From Exiguobacterium algae (GTDB lineage: Bacteria; Bacillota; Bacilli; Exiguobacteriales; Exiguobacteriaceae), in the NCBI RefSeq assembly GCF_018617875.1, contig NZ_JACSKZ010000002.1:124001-188000 (forward strand): a DNA stretch of 64,000 nucleotides, read 5' to 3'. Positions 34,517 to 44,555 of the stretch are shown here, piece after piece. The translations under genes were made by a program, and so were the position numbers. The number at the start of each line of letters is the position of its first letter. Position 1 is the stretch's first letter. The notes under the pieces were generated by a model that did no database searches, was not told the DNA's origin, and worked only from the letters and a program-made list of their open reading frames with translations.

Positions 34517-35977
34517 TCAGGATTCCTCCGTATTCAAAATGGTCGTCCGCACAATCGCTTCTTCATCGAGCGGCATTTTTTCATTTCCGATAATTTGATA
34601 CTTTTCATGACCTTTCCCTGCCAACACAACGATATTATCCGGCTTTGCCAACCTTGCCGCATAGCGTACCGCTTCCTCGCGGTCCCCGATTTCCACAAAG
34701 TTATCGTGCGTCATTCCGGCTGCGATTCCCTTCGTAATCGATTCGTACGATTCGAAACGAGGGTCGTCTGTCGTGATGATGACGGTCCCCGCATAAGTTG
34801 AGGCCATCTCACCCATCGCCGGACGTTTTGTGACGTCCCGATTGCCTCCGGTACCAATCAAAAAGATGATCTTCTCTTTTGGCACACCAACAAGCGATTT
34901 CAAGCATTGTTCGATTCCGTCAGGAGTATGTGCATAGTCCGCATAAACATTGAATCCAGGAACATCAAGTCGTTGCATCCGTCCTTTCGCAGGATGGATT
35001 TTTCCGAGTACGTTCGCAATCTCTTCTAGCGAATAGCCCGCAGCAAGCAGACATCCTGTCGCGAGCAAGATGTTATACACGTTGAAGCGACCGATGAATT
35101 GCACGGTCACCGGCAAACGCTGGCCTTGATATTGGAAGACGAAGCTCGTCTGAGACAATGTCTGCTCAATGTCTGAAGCCATCAGGTCGGCCGTTTCGTC
35201 AATCCCATACGTGATCACACGGGCGCCTGTCATCGTTTCATACAGCTTGCTGTAAGGATCATCCGCATTCAAGACGGCGACCTTCCCACGTGATGCCATT
35301 TGACCCAACTGCGCAAACAGCAATCCTTTGGCTCTCGCGTAATTTTCAAACGTCCCATGGAAATCAAGATGGTCGTGCGTCAGATTCGTGAAGCCGACGA
35401 TATCGAAGTCCGTTCCGATCACTCGGCCCAATTCAAGTCCATGAGAAGAGACTTCCATCATGACATCCGTAACCCCTTCATCCCGCATCTGAGCCAGGAG
35501 TTGCTGAAGTTCAGAACTCTGTGGAGTCGTGTTTTTGCTCGGCACAACCGTGTCATTGATTCGGACCTCTACCGTTCCAATCAAACCGGTGGAATGACCG
35601 AGTTCTTGGAGAACGTCACGTAAAATTGTCGTTGTCGTCGTTTTCCCGTTCGTTCCAGTGATGCCGAAAAGTCTCATTTCCTCAGATGGATAACGATAAA
35701 ATGCGGACGCCAAAAGACCGACTGATCTTGAGCTATCGCGTACGAGCAGGTTCGGCACCGAAAGTTCCAACGGTCGCTCACTGACGACCGCCACGGCGCC
35801 ACGCTCGACAGCAGTCTCTGCATAGTCGTGGCCGTCGACAGTATATCCTTTAATCGCAACAAATAAAGTGCCGGGAACGACTTCCCGAGAGTCAGTCGTC
35901 ACGTGTGTCACTTCGATGTCTGCGAGATTTGGTTGATTGATCAATTGTATCTTCTTCACTAAATCCGTTAAGTTCAA
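34517..35977 (-). CDS. murE: UDP-MurNAc-tripeptide synthetase MurE
   Basis: About 486 residues. Adds the third, dibasic amino acid to UDP-MurNAc-L-Ala-D-Glu. Motifs: TTDSREVVPGTLFVAIKG, ATP loop GTNGKTTTT (108-116), EVSSHGLELGR, NLTHDHLDFHGT with the carbamylated-lysine region, and TDDPRFES (404-411). The specificity box is DDPR: Arg is typical of meso-diaminopimelate enzymes (DNPR), while the neighbouring Fem gene suggests L-Lys. I favour the TTG at 35977 (MNLTDLVKK, SD GAAGGG); a TTG at 36010 is possible. It lies outside any mra/dcw cluster. Confidence 0.92.
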   Translation of the reverse strand: MNLTDLVKKIQLINQPNLADIEVTHVTTDSREVVPGTLFVAIKGYTVDGHDYAETAVERGAVAVVSERPLELSVPNLLVRDSSRSVGLLASAFYRYPSEEMRLFGITGTNGKTTTTTILRDVLQELGHSTGLIGTVEVRINDTVVPSKNTTPQSSELQQLLAQMRDEGVTDVMMEVSSHGLELGRVIGTDFDIVGFTNLTHDHLDFHGTFENYARAKGLLFAQLGQMASRGKVAVLNADDPYSKLYETMTGARVITYGIDETADLMASDIEQTLSQTSFVFQYQGQRLPVTVQFIGRFNVYNILLATGCLLAAGYSLEEIANVLGKIHPAKGRMQRLDVPGFNVYADYAHTPDGIEQCLKSLVGVPKEKIIFLIGTGGNRDVTKRPAMGEMASTYAGTVIITTDDPRFESYESITKGIAAGMTHDNFVEIGDREEAVRYAARLAKPDNIVVLAGKGHEKYQIIGNEKMPLDEEAIVRTTILNTEES

Positions 35978-36043
35978 GTCTTTCCCTTCTTTCACCTGTA
36001 TCCTGTCCAAACTAAAGAATACCTCTTAATCAGTGTAGAGAAC

Positions 36044-37279
36044 TTACAATTCGGTTTCAAGTCGCTCTTCATTCGGAAGGACGTATGACTTCGCCGGAAC
36101 ATGGTTCAATACCTCTTGAATAAGCCTGTTCACTTCTTCGGTTTGAATTCGTTCCACTTTATCCAACACCCGTTCAATCGGTTCAATTTCATCCAAAAGC
36201 AATAGATTTCGGCCGTTTCGGTTCATACGCGCACTCGAACTTTCATTCCCAAGGACAAGCGAACCTTTTAATTGACGTTTCCCTTTATCTACTTCTTCTT
36301 CAGTCAGTCCTTCACCTTTAAGCTTCGCCAATTCACGGTCCATGATGGCTTCAACTTGTTCGAGCGTGTCCGGGGATGTTCCGACATAGATCGTGAACGT
36401 GCCATGATCATCGAACGTCGTATAGTACGAGTAGATGGAGTAGGCGAGCCCCTGCTCTTCACGGATTGACTGGAACAAGCGAGAAGACATCGTCGCGCCA
36501 ATCGCATTATTCATGAGAGCCAAATGCGGCAACCGCTCATCTTTTGCCGAAATCGCTTCAAAGTTCCAACAGAGGTGGGCTTGCTCGGTGTCCTTACGTT
36601 TCACCGCTTTGTCACTATAGAGGACAGGCCGAGTCGATTCTTTCGACGATTCCCCAGAAGGGATGTCTGCAAACCTCGACTTGACTGCTTCAATCAGTTC
36701 ATCGGTCACATGCCCGGCAATCGATACGACCATTTGGTTCCCTGAATACCGTTTCTCTACATATCGTTTAATCTGTTCCCGTGTCAAAGAGAGAACACTT
36801 TCCTCGGTACCTAAAATCGGTTGCGCCAATACGTCATCCCGATAGACGGCATCGGCTAGAATTTCATGAACCAGATCCTCTGGTGTATCCTCATACATCT
36901 TAATTTCTTCTAACACGACACGCTTTTCTTTCTCTAACTCGTCCTCATTGAACACGGACTGAAAGAGCATGTCTGCCAGAACATCGAAGGCGACGACCGC
37001 ATGTTCATCAAGTGTTTTCACATAATAACAGGTGTGGTCTTTCGAGGTGAAGGCGTTAACGCTTCCCCCAAGTTCGTCAAAGAACGAAGCGATCTCTTTG
37101 GCGCTTCGTGTCGTAGTCCCTTTGAACAACATATGTTCAATCAAGTGACTGATCCCGATCTCTTCCGACGATTCCGTGCGTGTTCCAGCTTTGACGAACA
37201 CACCCGTTGACGTACTGCGTGCACCTTCGATCGGCTCGATGACGATGCGTACGCCATTATTTAATGTCATCCATTCCAT
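36044..37279 (-). CDS. mlpA: M16-family zinc protease (MlpA/YmxG-like)
   Basis: 411 residues, pitrilysin family. The inverted zinc motif HLIEH (His45, Glu48, His49) is complete, with the third ligand Glu expected in VVLEEIKMYED near residue 120. The C-terminal half is the usual inactive duplicate (GLAYSIYSYYTTFDDHGTF). Cytoplasmic; the B. subtilis homologue next to pnp has been linked to repression of adpA/extracellular protease output, which I would not assume here. SD AGGAGTG sits three bases after the pnp terminator's U-tract. Confidence 0.9.
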   Translation of the reverse strand: MEWMTLNNGVRIVIEPIEGARSTSTGVFVKAGTRTESSEEIGISHLIEHMLFKGTTTRSAKEIASFFDELGGSVNAFTSKDHTCYYVKTLDEHAVVAFDVLADMLFQSVFNEDELEKEKRVVLEEIKMYEDTPEDLVHEILADAVYRDDVLAQPILGTEESVLSLTREQIKRYVEKRYSGNQMVVSIAGHVTDELIEAVKSRFADIPSGESSKESTRPVLYSDKAVKRKDTEQAHLCWNFEAISAKDERLPHLALMNNAIGATMSSRLFQSIREEQGLAYSIYSYYTTFDDHGTFTIYVGTSPDTLEQVEAIMDRELAKLKGEGLTEEEVDKGKRQLKGSLVLGNESSSARMNRNGRNLLLLDEIEPIERVLDKVERIQTEEVNRLIQEVLNHVPAKSYVLPNEERLETEL

Positions 37280-37294
37280 CCTCTCACTCCTATG

Positions 37295-37322
37295 AAAAAG
37301 GCCATCGCACCAGACGATGGCC
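37295..37322 (-). terminator. terminator after pnp, abutting the mlpA SD
   Basis: A perfect 8-bp stem GGCCATCG/CGATGGCC then five U on the minus strand. Confidence 0.88.
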
Positions 37323-37330
37323 AGAATAAA

Positions 37331-39547
37331 TTAATTTGACGAGCGCGGTGGACGACGGTCTCCGTCACGACGCGGCGGACGTCCCTCACGTGGAGGACGG
37401 CTCTCACGTGCTGCTTTCCGTTTCGCTTCGTATGCTTCACGCTCTTCCGGAGTCAATCCTTCTAAAATCAAGGCTTTTCGTGAAGCGTTGACACGACCTT
37501 TATCATCGATTTCTGTGACTTTGACTTGAATCGTGTCACCGAGTTTGACGACGTCTTCCACGTTCGCGACACGCTCAAGACTGAATTCTGAGACGTGAAC
37601 GAGCGCATCTTTACCTTTGAATAATTCAACGAACGCACCGAACTTCTCGATCCGGCGTACGGTCGCATCATATACTTCACCAACGACGACTTCACGTACG
37701 ATATCGCCGATCATCGACATCGCAAGATCAATGCCTTCTTGATCTGTCGAAGCGATGAAGACCGTACCATCCTGTTCGATATCGATCTTGACGCCTGTCT
37801 GGTCGATGATGCTGTTGATCATCTTACCACCTGGTCCAATGACGTCGCGAATCTTGTCCGGATTGATTGTCATCGTCACAATCTTCGGAGCGTATTTCGA
37901 CAACTGTGGACGTGGAGCGTCAAGTGTCTCAAGCATATGGTCTAGGATATGAAGGCGACCGGCACGAGCCTGTTCAAGTGCTTCTTCAAGAATTTCTCGT
38001 GTGATTCCGGCAATCTTAATGTCCATTTGAAGGGCTGTGATTCCGTCTTTCGTACCAGCCACTTTAAAGTCCATATCTCCGAGGTGATCTTCAAGTCCTT
38101 GAATGTCCGTCAAGACCGTATAATGTTCACCTTCCATGATGAGCCCCATCGCAATCCCCGCCACCGGCGCCTTGATTGGCACACCGGCATCCATGAGGGC
38201 GAGAGTTGAGCCACAAATCGACGCCTGCGAGCTTGAACCGTTTGATTCGAGCACTTCCGACACGAGACGAATCGTATACGGGAAGTCCGCTTCTTTCGGA
38301 ATAATTGGCAAGAGCGCACGTTCTCCGAGTGCACCGTGACCGATTTCACGACGACCTGGCGCACGGACAGGACGGGCTTCACCGACTGAGAATGGTGGGA
38401 AGTTGTAATGGTGCATGAAGCGTTTATTTTCTTCAAGACCGATTCCATCGATGATCTGGGCATCTCCGATGACACCAAGTGTCGCAACGGACATGACTTG
38501 TGTTTGTCCACGAGTGAAGAGTCCGACACCGTGTGCACGCGGTAAGAGTCCCACTTCAGAAGCGAGCGGACGAATCACATCCGGACGACGACCGTCTGGA
38601 CGGACTTTGTCGACCGTGATCAAACGACGAACTTCGTCTTTGACGAACTTGTTCAAGATGCCTGAAACTTCACCGAGTTTCGCTGGTTCATCAGCTAAGC
38701 GCTCTTCATACATCGCCACGTATTTCGCGATGACTTCGTTAATGGCTTCATCACGAGCATGCTTCTCTTCGACTTGAACCGCTTCAACGATTTCCGGACG
38801 AGCTGCCTCAAGTTCTGCCGACAACGTTTCATCGAATTTCGAAACCGTGTATTCAAACTTCGGTTTACCGACTGCATCCGCAATCTCCTGTTGGAAAGCA
38901 ATCAAGCGCTTGATTTCTTCATGACCGAAGAGAATCGATTCGAGCATGACGTCTTCCGGTACTTCGTTCGCGCCCGCTTCAACCATGTTGATCGCTGTCG
39001 CAGTCCCTGCTACTTGAAGCTCAAGATCTGTTTTTTCCATTTGTTCAGTTGTCGGGTTGATGACAAACTCGCCATCTACACGACCGACCGTCACACCTGC
39101 GATTGGACCGTCGAACGGCACATCAGAAATCGAGAGTGCAACGGATGTTCCGAGCATCCCCGCCATCTCTGCCGAGCAATCCGGGTCGTTTGACATGACG
39201 TAAATCATGACTTGAATATCATGACGGAAGCCGTCCGGGAAAAGCGGGCGGATTGGACGGTCGATGAGGCGTGATGTCAAAATCGCGTTCTCACCTGGGC
39301 GTCCTTCACGGCGAAGGAATCCACCTGGAATTTTACCGACTGAATATAATTTTTCCTCGTAGTTGACTGTCAACGGGAAAAAGTCTAAATCCTTCGGTGC
39401 TTTTGAAGCCGTGACCGTTGCGAGTACGACCGTATCGCCATAACGGACGAGTGCTGAGCCGTTCGCTTGCTTCGCAAGTTGACCGACCTCTACAGACAAT
39501 GGGCGACCGCCCCACTCTGTAGAGAATACTTGTTTCGTACCTAACAT
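37331..39547 (-). CDS. pnp: polyribonucleotide nucleotidyltransferase (PNPase)
   Basis: 738 residues. Phosphorolytic 3'-5' exoribonuclease of the RNA degradosome-like network. Two RNase PH domains (about 10-230 and 310-545, with [21 protein letters not shown] and [10 protein letters not shown]-type segment), a KH domain ([16 protein letters not shown] near 560) and an S1 domain ([21 protein letters not shown] near 622), ending in an Arg/Pro-rich tail ([20 protein letters not shown]). The ATG at 39547 has AGGAG seven bases upstream; one two codons earlier is too close. Follows rpsO as in Bacillus and E. coli. Confidence 0.96.
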   Translation of the reverse strand: MLGTKQVFSTEWGGRPLSVEVGQLAKQANGSALVRYGDTVVLATVTASKAPKDLDFFPLTVNYEEKLYSVGKIPGGFLRREGRPGENAILTSRLIDRPIRPLFPDGFRHDIQVMIYVMSNDPDCSAEMAGMLGTSVALSISDVPFDGPIAGVTVGRVDGEFVINPTTEQMEKTDLELQVAGTATAINMVEAGANEVPEDVMLESILFGHEEIKRLIAFQQEIADAVGKPKFEYTVSKFDETLSAELEAARPEIVEAVQVEEKHARDEAINEVIAKYVAMYEERLADEPAKLGEVSGILNKFVKDEVRRLITVDKVRPDGRRPDVIRPLASEVGLLPRAHGVGLFTRGQTQVMSVATLGVIGDAQIIDGIGLEENKRFMHHYNFPPFSVGEARPVRAPGRREIGHGALGERALLPIIPKEADFPYTIRLVSEVLESNGSSSQASICGSTLALMDAGVPIKAPVAGIAMGLIMEGEHYTVLTDIQGLEDHLGDMDFKVAGTKDGITALQMDIKIAGITREILEEALEQARAGRLHILDHMLETLDAPRPQLSKYAPKIVTMTINPDKIRDVIGPGGKMINSIIDQTGVKIDIEQDGTVFIASTDQEGIDLAMSMIGDIVREVVVGEVYDATVRRIEKFGAFVELFKGKDALVHVSEFSLERVANVEDVVKLGDTIQVKVTEIDDKGRVNASRKALILEGLTPEEREAYEAKRKAARESRPPREGRPPRRDGDRRPPRSSN

Positions 39548-39578
39548 GTACATTCTCCTCTCAAACCTTATCTAGTTT

Positions 39579-39607
39579 ATTATGTAACTCATTCCTACGA
39601 ATGTCTA
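39579..39607 (-). promoter_or_regulatory. candidate promoter for pnp
   Basis: TAGACA, 17 bases, CATAAT on the minus strand, between the rpsO terminator and pnp. Confidence 0.45.
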
Positions 39608-39621
39608 ATCATTTTCCTCTG

Positions 39622-39661
39622 AATAAAGAAGAAACGGACTAGGACATGGTCCCAGCCCGTT
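39622..39661 (-). terminator. terminator after rpsO
   Basis: A 13-bp stem (AACGGGCTGGGAC/GTCCTAGTCCGTT, two G-U pairs) with a CAT loop, followed by UUUCUUCUUU on the minus strand. The interrupted U-tract may let some transcripts continue into pnp. Confidence 0.75.
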
Positions 39662-39677
39662 GAACAGTCTCAATCGA

Positions 39678-39947
39678 TTAACGACGGAGACCGAGGCGTT
39701 GAATCAATTCACGGTAACGTGTAACGTCCTTGTTACGAAGGTACGTAAGCAAGTTACGACGACGTCCTACCATTTTCAAGAGACCGCGACGTGAGTGGTG
39801 GTCTTTCTTGTGTGTACGAAGGTGGTCGTTCAATGTGTTGATTTGTTCAGTCAACACCGCCACTTGTACTTCCGGTGAACCTGTGTCACCTTGTTTTGTC
39901 GCGAATTCCGCGATGATTTCGTTTTTACGTTCTTTTGAGAGTGCCAT
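39678..39947 (-). CDS. rpsO: 30S ribosomal protein S15
   Basis: 89 residues, canonical length. It binds 16S rRNA helices 20-22 early in 30S assembly. Recognised by [18 protein letters not shown], the [16 protein letters not shown] stretch that contacts rRNA, and [27 protein letters not shown]. It has its own promoter and a roughly 90-base leader, a typical place for S15 autoregulation. Confidence 0.98.
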   Translation of the reverse strand: MALSKERKNEIIAEFATKQGDTGSPEVQVAVLTEQINTLNDHLRTHKKDHHSRRGLLKMVGRRRNLLTYLRNKDVTRYRELIQRLGLRR

Positions 39948-40075
39948 TGCCTCTCCACCTCCATTTAATCAAAAATTGCCGTGTTGCCGAGCCGGCGTTG
40001 GTGAATCGACCAGCCAAGCGAAACGGTGTACTTTGCGTACTTGAAAAGGATAGCGTACTCCCCTTCGAAAGTCAA
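39948..40075 (-). promoter_or_regulatory. rpsO promoter and structured leader
   Basis: TTGACT, 17 bases, TATCCT on the minus strand (40047-40075) give a start near 40040, overlapping the end of ribF. The leader contains GCCGGCTCGGCAACACGGC, able to form alternative GCCG/CGGC hairpins, then AATTTTTG before the SD. In Geobacillus the rpsO leader binds S15; the same is plausible here but the binding motif was not resolved by eye. Confidence 0.55.
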
Positions 40076-40998
40076 GACAGGATTGCACGAGCCTCGACCT
40101 CATCTTTTTGTAATTGGGCAATCAGGGCATCGAGTCCATCAAATGCCCGCTCATTTCGGATGTAAGCGATCCATTCGACCTCGATGAGTTGTCCGTACAG
40201 GTCTTCCGAGAAATCAAATAGATGACTCTCAATGGAGACACTCCCGGTCTCGTAAAACGTCGGTCTCCGCCCGACGTTCGTCATCGCTGAAAACGTGCGC
40301 CCGTCCTGTAATGTGACCCGCGTCGCATACACACCTAGCCGTGGCATGACGTAGGATGCATCCATCAGCACGTTAGCTGTCGGATAGCCGATTGTCCGCC
40401 CGCGTGCGTCACCGTGTATGACTTCTCCGCAAATGACATACGGGGATCCGAGTAACTCTTTGGCACGATCCACTTCACCCGCCGCCAACAACTTACGGAT
40501 TCTGGTCGAAGATACTTTTTCACCCTCTGCGGTCTGTTCCGGGACGACCGAAGTCGTGAACTTTCCGCGAGAATGATAAGGCAAGGTCTCCATTGTCCCT
40601 TCGCCGAACTTACCGTATGAGTAATCAAACCCGGCAGTCACATGGACAGCTCCTGCACCGATTAAATAATCATCGACGAATTGTTGCGGTGACAATCCCG
40701 CCAACTCCTTCGTAAATGAAATGACGATGCACCGTTCGACCCCGAGTGCCTCAATCCGTTTCAGCTTCCGAGCGAGAGGGGTGATATACCTGACCGCATC
40801 GGGTTTATTTGAAAGAACTTGTTTCGGGTGCGGGTCGAACGTAACGACCGTGACCGGCACGTCCCGCTCCGTCGCGTGCTGTTTCGCATGCTCAATGACC
40901 GCTTGATGTCCTTTATGCACTCCGTCAAAAAATCCAAGCACCATGACGGAAGGGACACGGTCCGGTGTTTCTGGATAGGTGAGATGTATCGTTTCCAT
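40072..40998 (-). CDS. ribF: bifunctional riboflavin kinase/FAD synthetase
   Basis: 308 residues. The N-terminal nucleotidyltransferase domain (about 15-185) has VLGFFDGVHKGHQAVI and TFDPHPKQVL, and ISSTRIR-type motif VSSTRIRKLL; the C-terminal kinase domain (about 185-305) has GEVIHGDARGRTIGYPTAN. It makes FMN then FAD. The start at 40998 (METIHLTYP) has SD AAGGGGG; a 41-residue longer ORF runs into truB and is rejected. Between truB and rpsO as in Bacillus. Confidence 0.96.
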   Translation of the reverse strand: METIHLTYPETPDRVPSVMVLGFFDGVHKGHQAVIEHAKQHATERDVPVTVVTFDPHPKQVLSNKPDAVRYITPLARKLKRIEALGVERCIVISFTKELAGLSPQQFVDDYLIGAGAVHVTAGFDYSYGKFGEGTMETLPYHSRGKFTTSVVPEQTAEGEKVSSTRIRKLLAAGEVDRAKELLGSPYVICGEVIHGDARGRTIGYPTANVLMDASYVMPRLGVYATRVTLQDGRTFSAMTNVGRRPTFYETGSVSIESHLFDFSEDLYGQLIEVEWIAYIRNERAFDGLDALIAQLQKDEVEARAILS

Positions 40999-41014
40999 AC
41001 TGTCAATTTCCCCC

Positions 41015-41923
41015 TTAGTCGATGGCCAACATGACCTCGACTGTCGCGTCTGTCGTTCCTTCTTGCCGTCTATAAAGGGCAAGAGGGATTCCTTCTTCAT
41101 TATAGACAGTAAACAAATCAAATTCGAGCGAGACGTTGTTCAACTTCCCACCATTTCGAATATACCGCTCCCGATTTGCAGCGATTGTCAGGGAAGGCCA
41201 GCGTTTGACGACTTCCTCTAACGGGATGACATGCTCCAGCCGTTCTTCAATCGACTCCATTTCCTGAAGGGTTCCGAGCGTGACCGCATCCGTTTCTTCG
41301 AACGCACCGGATCGTGTGCGACGGAGTTCGCTCATATGGGCCGGAAAACCGAGCAGTTCCCCGACTTGTACAGCCAACGTCCGGATGTACGTTCCTTTTC
41401 CACAATCCACCTCGATTCGGAAACGGCAGACGTCTTCTTCAAACGTCAACTCACTCGTTCGTTCCAACCGATGAATCTCAACCATCCGTCGTGGCCGTTC
41501 GACCGTTTGACCTTTCCGCGCGTATTCATACAATTTTTTCCCGTTCACTTTTACAGCCGAGTAATACGGGGGAATCTGTTCGATCGTCCCGGTGAGACGC
41601 TGTAATGCCTCATCGACCTGCGCTGGAGTGAATTCGTCTGGGTGGATCACCTGACGTTCCACGACCTCACCATGGGCATCCTCCGTCATCGTCGCCGTTC
41701 CGATGGTGACCTCTGCCACATATCGTTTACCCTCGTCCGTCAAAAAGCGGGCCAACTTTGTCGCTCTCCCTAAACAAATCGGTAAAATCCCGGTCACTTC
41801 CGGGTCGAGCGTGCCCGTGTGCCCGACTTTTTTCGTTTGAAACAGCTTTCGGAGTTTAAAGACACAATCGTGGCTCGTCATGCCGCTGTCTTTATCGAGT
41901 ATGAGTACCCCGTTTGGTTCCAT
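41015..41923 (-). CDS. truB: tRNA pseudouridine(55) synthase
   Basis: 302 residues. Converts U55 of the tRNA T-loop to pseudouridine. The active-site segment KKVGHTGTLDPEVTGILP holds the catalytic Asp near residue 38; GKKLYEYARKGQ and RIEVDCGKGTYIRTLA are further family motifs. Three ATGs occur in a row; the last has GGAGG seven bases upstream. A terminator hairpin from rbfA ends just before the SD. Confidence 0.95.
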   Translation of the reverse strand: MEPNGVLILDKDSGMTSHDCVFKLRKLFQTKKVGHTGTLDPEVTGILPICLGRATKLARFLTDEGKRYVAEVTIGTATMTEDAHGEVVERQVIHPDEFTPAQVDEALQRLTGTIEQIPPYYSAVKVNGKKLYEYARKGQTVERPRRMVEIHRLERTSELTFEEDVCRFRIEVDCGKGTYIRTLAVQVGELLGFPAHMSELRRTRSGAFEETDAVTLGTLQEMESIEERLEHVIPLEEVVKRWPSLTIAANRERYIRNGGKLNNVSLEFDLFTVYNEEGIPLALYRRQEGTTDATVEVMLAID

Positions 41924-41940
41924 CATCATTCCTCCACATC

Positions 41941-41967
41941 AAAAAAGAGGAGAACGGAGTCTCCCCT
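41941..41967 (-). terminator. terminator after rbfA, abutting the truB SD
   Basis: An 8-bp stem AGGGGAGA/TCTCCTCT (one G-U) with 6-base loop and five or six U on the minus strand; the truB SD begins five bases later. Confidence 0.82.
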
Positions 41968-41975
41968 TTTATTCA

Positions 41976-42320
41976 TTAGTCTTTGTTTAAATCACGAATC
42001 AACGAGTCGATATGGCTACCATATGCGACCGATGAATCGTATTCGAACGAAAGCTCAGGTGTTTTACGCAGACGAATGCGTTGACCGATTTCGCGACGGA
42101 TGAATCCTTTCGCCTTATCAAGTCCAGCTTGTGTTTCAGCTTTTACGTCCTCGTCGTCTCCGAGCACCGTATAATAGACGGTCGCCTGTTGCAGGTCCCC
42201 TGTCACATCCACGCTCGTAATCGTAGCGTTTTTCGTACGTGGGTCACTCACTTCACGCAATAACACGTCTGTGATTTCTTTACGCATTTGCTCAGCGACT
42301 CGTTGGGCACGAATTTTCAT
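41976..42320 (-). CDS. rbfA: ribosome-binding factor A
   Basis: 114 residues. A KH-type protein needed for late 30S maturation and cold growth. Recognised from [17 protein letters not shown] at the start and [18 protein letters not shown] near residue 80. SD AAGGAGGG. In B. subtilis ylxP lies between infB and rbfA; here the two are adjacent with only 18 bases between them. Confidence 0.96.
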   Translation of the reverse strand: MKIRAQRVAEQMRKEITDVLLREVSDPRTKNATITSVDVTGDLQQATVYYTVLGDDEDVKAETQAGLDKAKGFIRREIGQRIRLRKTPELSFEYDSSVAYGSHIDSLIRDLNKD

Positions 42321-42338
42321 ACGTGATCCCTCCTTACA

Positions 42339-44534
42339 TTATTTACGTTCGACTTCTTTCATGACGAACGCTTCGATGATATCGTCGACTTTAATATCGT
42401 CGAATTTCTCAACTTTAATTCCACACTCGTATCCTGTTGCCACTTCTTTCACGTCATCTTTGAAGCGACGAAGCGTATCAAGTTTACCTTCGTACACCAC
42501 GATTCCGTTACGAATGACACGGACACCAGCGTCGCGTGTGATTTTACCTTCTGTGACGTAACATCCGGCAATGGTACCGACTTTCGATACCTTGAAGACG
42601 TCACGTACTTCGACTTGACCTGTGATCTCTTCGACGAACTCAGGATCAAGCATCCCTTTCATCGCGCTCTCGATTTCTTCGATTGCGTTGTAGATGATGC
42701 GGTGGAGACGCATTTCAACACTTTCCTGCTCCGCCATCGAGCGGGCGTTTCCGTCTGGACGGACGTTGAACCCGATAATGATTGCATTTGCAGCAGAAGC
42801 GAGGATGACATCCCCTTCTGTGATCGCACCGACACCTTGGTGAACGATGTTAACTTTTACGCCTTCGACGTCAATCTTGCGAAGTGAACCGGCCAACGCT
42901 TCAGCTGAACCTTGTACGTCCGCTTTAATGATGACGTTCAAGTCTTTCACTTCACCTTCCTGAATACGGCTGAACAAGTCGTCAAGGCTGACTTTCGCTG
43001 ATTCACGGCGCTGTGATTCAAGGTAACGTTGGTAACGTTTTTCACCGATTGCACGGGCTTTCTTCTCATCTTCGAAGACGATGAACTGGTCACCGGCTTG
43101 TGGCACATCGTTTAATCCTGTGATTTCGATTGGCGTCGATGGACCAACTTCTTTCACACGACGTCCGATGTCATTGACCATCGCCCGGACACGACCGAAC
43201 GTGTTCCCGACAACGATTGAATCCCCGATCCGAAGCGTACCGTGTTGTACGAGAAGTGTCGCGACCGGTCCACGGCCTTTGTCGAGTTTCGCTTCGATGA
43301 CCGTTCCACGTGCCGGCATGTCAGCTGTTGATTTATATTCTTCTACCTCTGACACGAGGAGAATCATTTCGAGCAACTCATCGATTCCCTCACCTTTAAG
43401 TGCTGAAATCGGAACGAAGATCGTTTCGCCGCCCCATTCTTCCGGAATGAGACCAAACTCTGTCAATTCTTGTTTGACGCGGTCTGGGTTTGCGCCTTCT
43501 TTGTCCATTTTGTTGACTGCAACGATGATCGGAACGTTTGCCGCTTTTGCGTGCGAAATCGCCTCTTCTGTTTGCGGCATGACGCCATCGTCTGCTGCGA
43601 CAACAATAATCGCGATATCCGTCACTTCAGCACCGCGGGCACGCATCGTCGTGAACGCCGCGTGTCCAGGTGTATCAAGGAACGTGATTTTCTTATCATT
43701 GACTTCGACTTGATAAGCACCGATATGCTGTGTGATTCCACCAGCCTCGCCCGCAACGACTTTCGTGTTACGAATCGAGTCAAGTAGCGTCGTTTTACCG
43801 TGGTCGACGTGACCCATGATGGTCACGACTGCCGGACGTTCTTCCAGCTCGTATTCAGAGAAATCGATTTCGACCGTCTCGAAATCCGTCTCATCGACGA
43901 CGACTTCTTTTTCCACTTCATATCCGAACTCGGCTGCGAGCAACTCGATCGTCTCGTCATCGAGTGTCTGGTTAATCGTAGCCATGACACCCATACCCAT
44001 CAACTTCATGATGATTTCGTTCGGCTTCTTATTCATTTTCGAAGCAAGATCGGCTACGCTGAGTGCTTCATCATACTTGATGACATTACCCATTTCAGCT
44101 TCTTGAGCGAGTCGAGCTGCTTTCCGTTGACTCGTCTTCGAGTTTGGATCGGCTTCTTGTGGCACAGCCGCTTTTGCCGGCTTGCCTTTGCCTTTCCCTT
44201 TGCCACGTTTTTTGTTGCGTGGGTCGTTATTGCGGTTGTCGTTGCGGTTTTGGCCGCCACGGTTCCCTTGCGCATTTTGTGGGCGTGCTTTCGGTGTTTC
44301 TTTCTTCTCTTGTTTTTCGTTTTTCGGACGATCAGCCGCCGGTTTCGTTTCCGCTTTTTTCTCTGCGGCACGGTACTTCTCTGGGTTGAAGACGCGGTCC
44401 AATTGTTTGACCGTCTCCTCATCAAGAACAGCCATGTGGTTCTTCACCGGCTTGTTCAATTTTTCTAATTGAGTAATGACTTGTTTACTCGTTACATTCT
44501 GTTCTTTTGCAAATTCATAGACGCGTTTTCCCAA
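42339..44534 (-). CDS. infB: translation initiation factor IF-2
   Basis: About 731 residues. GTPase that places fMet-tRNA on the 30S subunit. An N-terminal helical domain ([19 protein letters not shown]), a low-complexity Lys/Asn/Arg/Gly-rich linker (about 65-135), the G domain (GHVDHGKTT near 244, [15 protein letters not shown]) and two beta-barrel/C1-C2 domains ending [14 protein letters not shown] prefer the TTG at 44534 because GGAGG lies seven bases upstream; the GTG at 44543 has no SD space. In the rimP-nusA-ylxRQ-infB operon. Confidence 0.97.
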   Translation of the reverse strand: MGKRVYEFAKEQNVTSKQVITQLEKLNKPVKNHMAVLDEETVKQLDRVFNPEKYRAAEKKAETKPAADRPKNEKQEKKETPKARPQNAQGNRGGQNRNDNRNNDPRNKKRGKGKGKGKPAKAAVPQEADPNSKTSQRKAARLAQEAEMGNVIKYDEALSVADLASKMNKKPNEIIMKLMGMGVMATINQTLDDETIELLAAEFGYEVEKEVVVDETDFETVEIDFSEYELEERPAVVTIMGHVDHGKTTLLDSIRNTKVVAGEAGGITQHIGAYQVEVNDKKITFLDTPGHAAFTTMRARGAEVTDIAIIVVAADDGVMPQTEEAISHAKAANVPIIVAVNKMDKEGANPDRVKQELTEFGLIPEEWGGETIFVPISALKGEGIDELLEMILLVSEVEEYKSTADMPARGTVIEAKLDKGRGPVATLLVQHGTLRIGDSIVVGNTFGRVRAMVNDIGRRVKEVGPSTPIEITGLNDVPQAGDQFIVFEDEKKARAIGEKRYQRYLESQRRESAKVSLDDLFSRIQEGEVKDLNVIIKADVQGSAEALAGSLRKIDVEGVKVNIVHQGVGAITEGDVILASAANAIIIGFNVRPDGNARSMAEQESVEMRLHRIIYNAIEEIESAMKGMLDPEFVEEITGQVEVRDVFKVSKVGTIAGCYVTEGKITRDAGVRVIRNGIVVYEGKLDTLRRFKDDVKEVATGYECGIKVEKFDDIKVDDIIEAFVMKEVERK

Positions 44535-44555
44535 AGCATCCACCTCCGTTAATAG

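Noticed and set aside
40999-41121. N-terminal extension of RibF by 41 residues
   Set aside because: Runs into truB and lacks an SD, while the ATG at 40998 has a strong one.
43081-43713. 210-codon open frame on the plus strand inside infB
   Set aside because: Antisense shadow of a conserved gene with Ser/Thr/Arg-rich biased composition and no SD.
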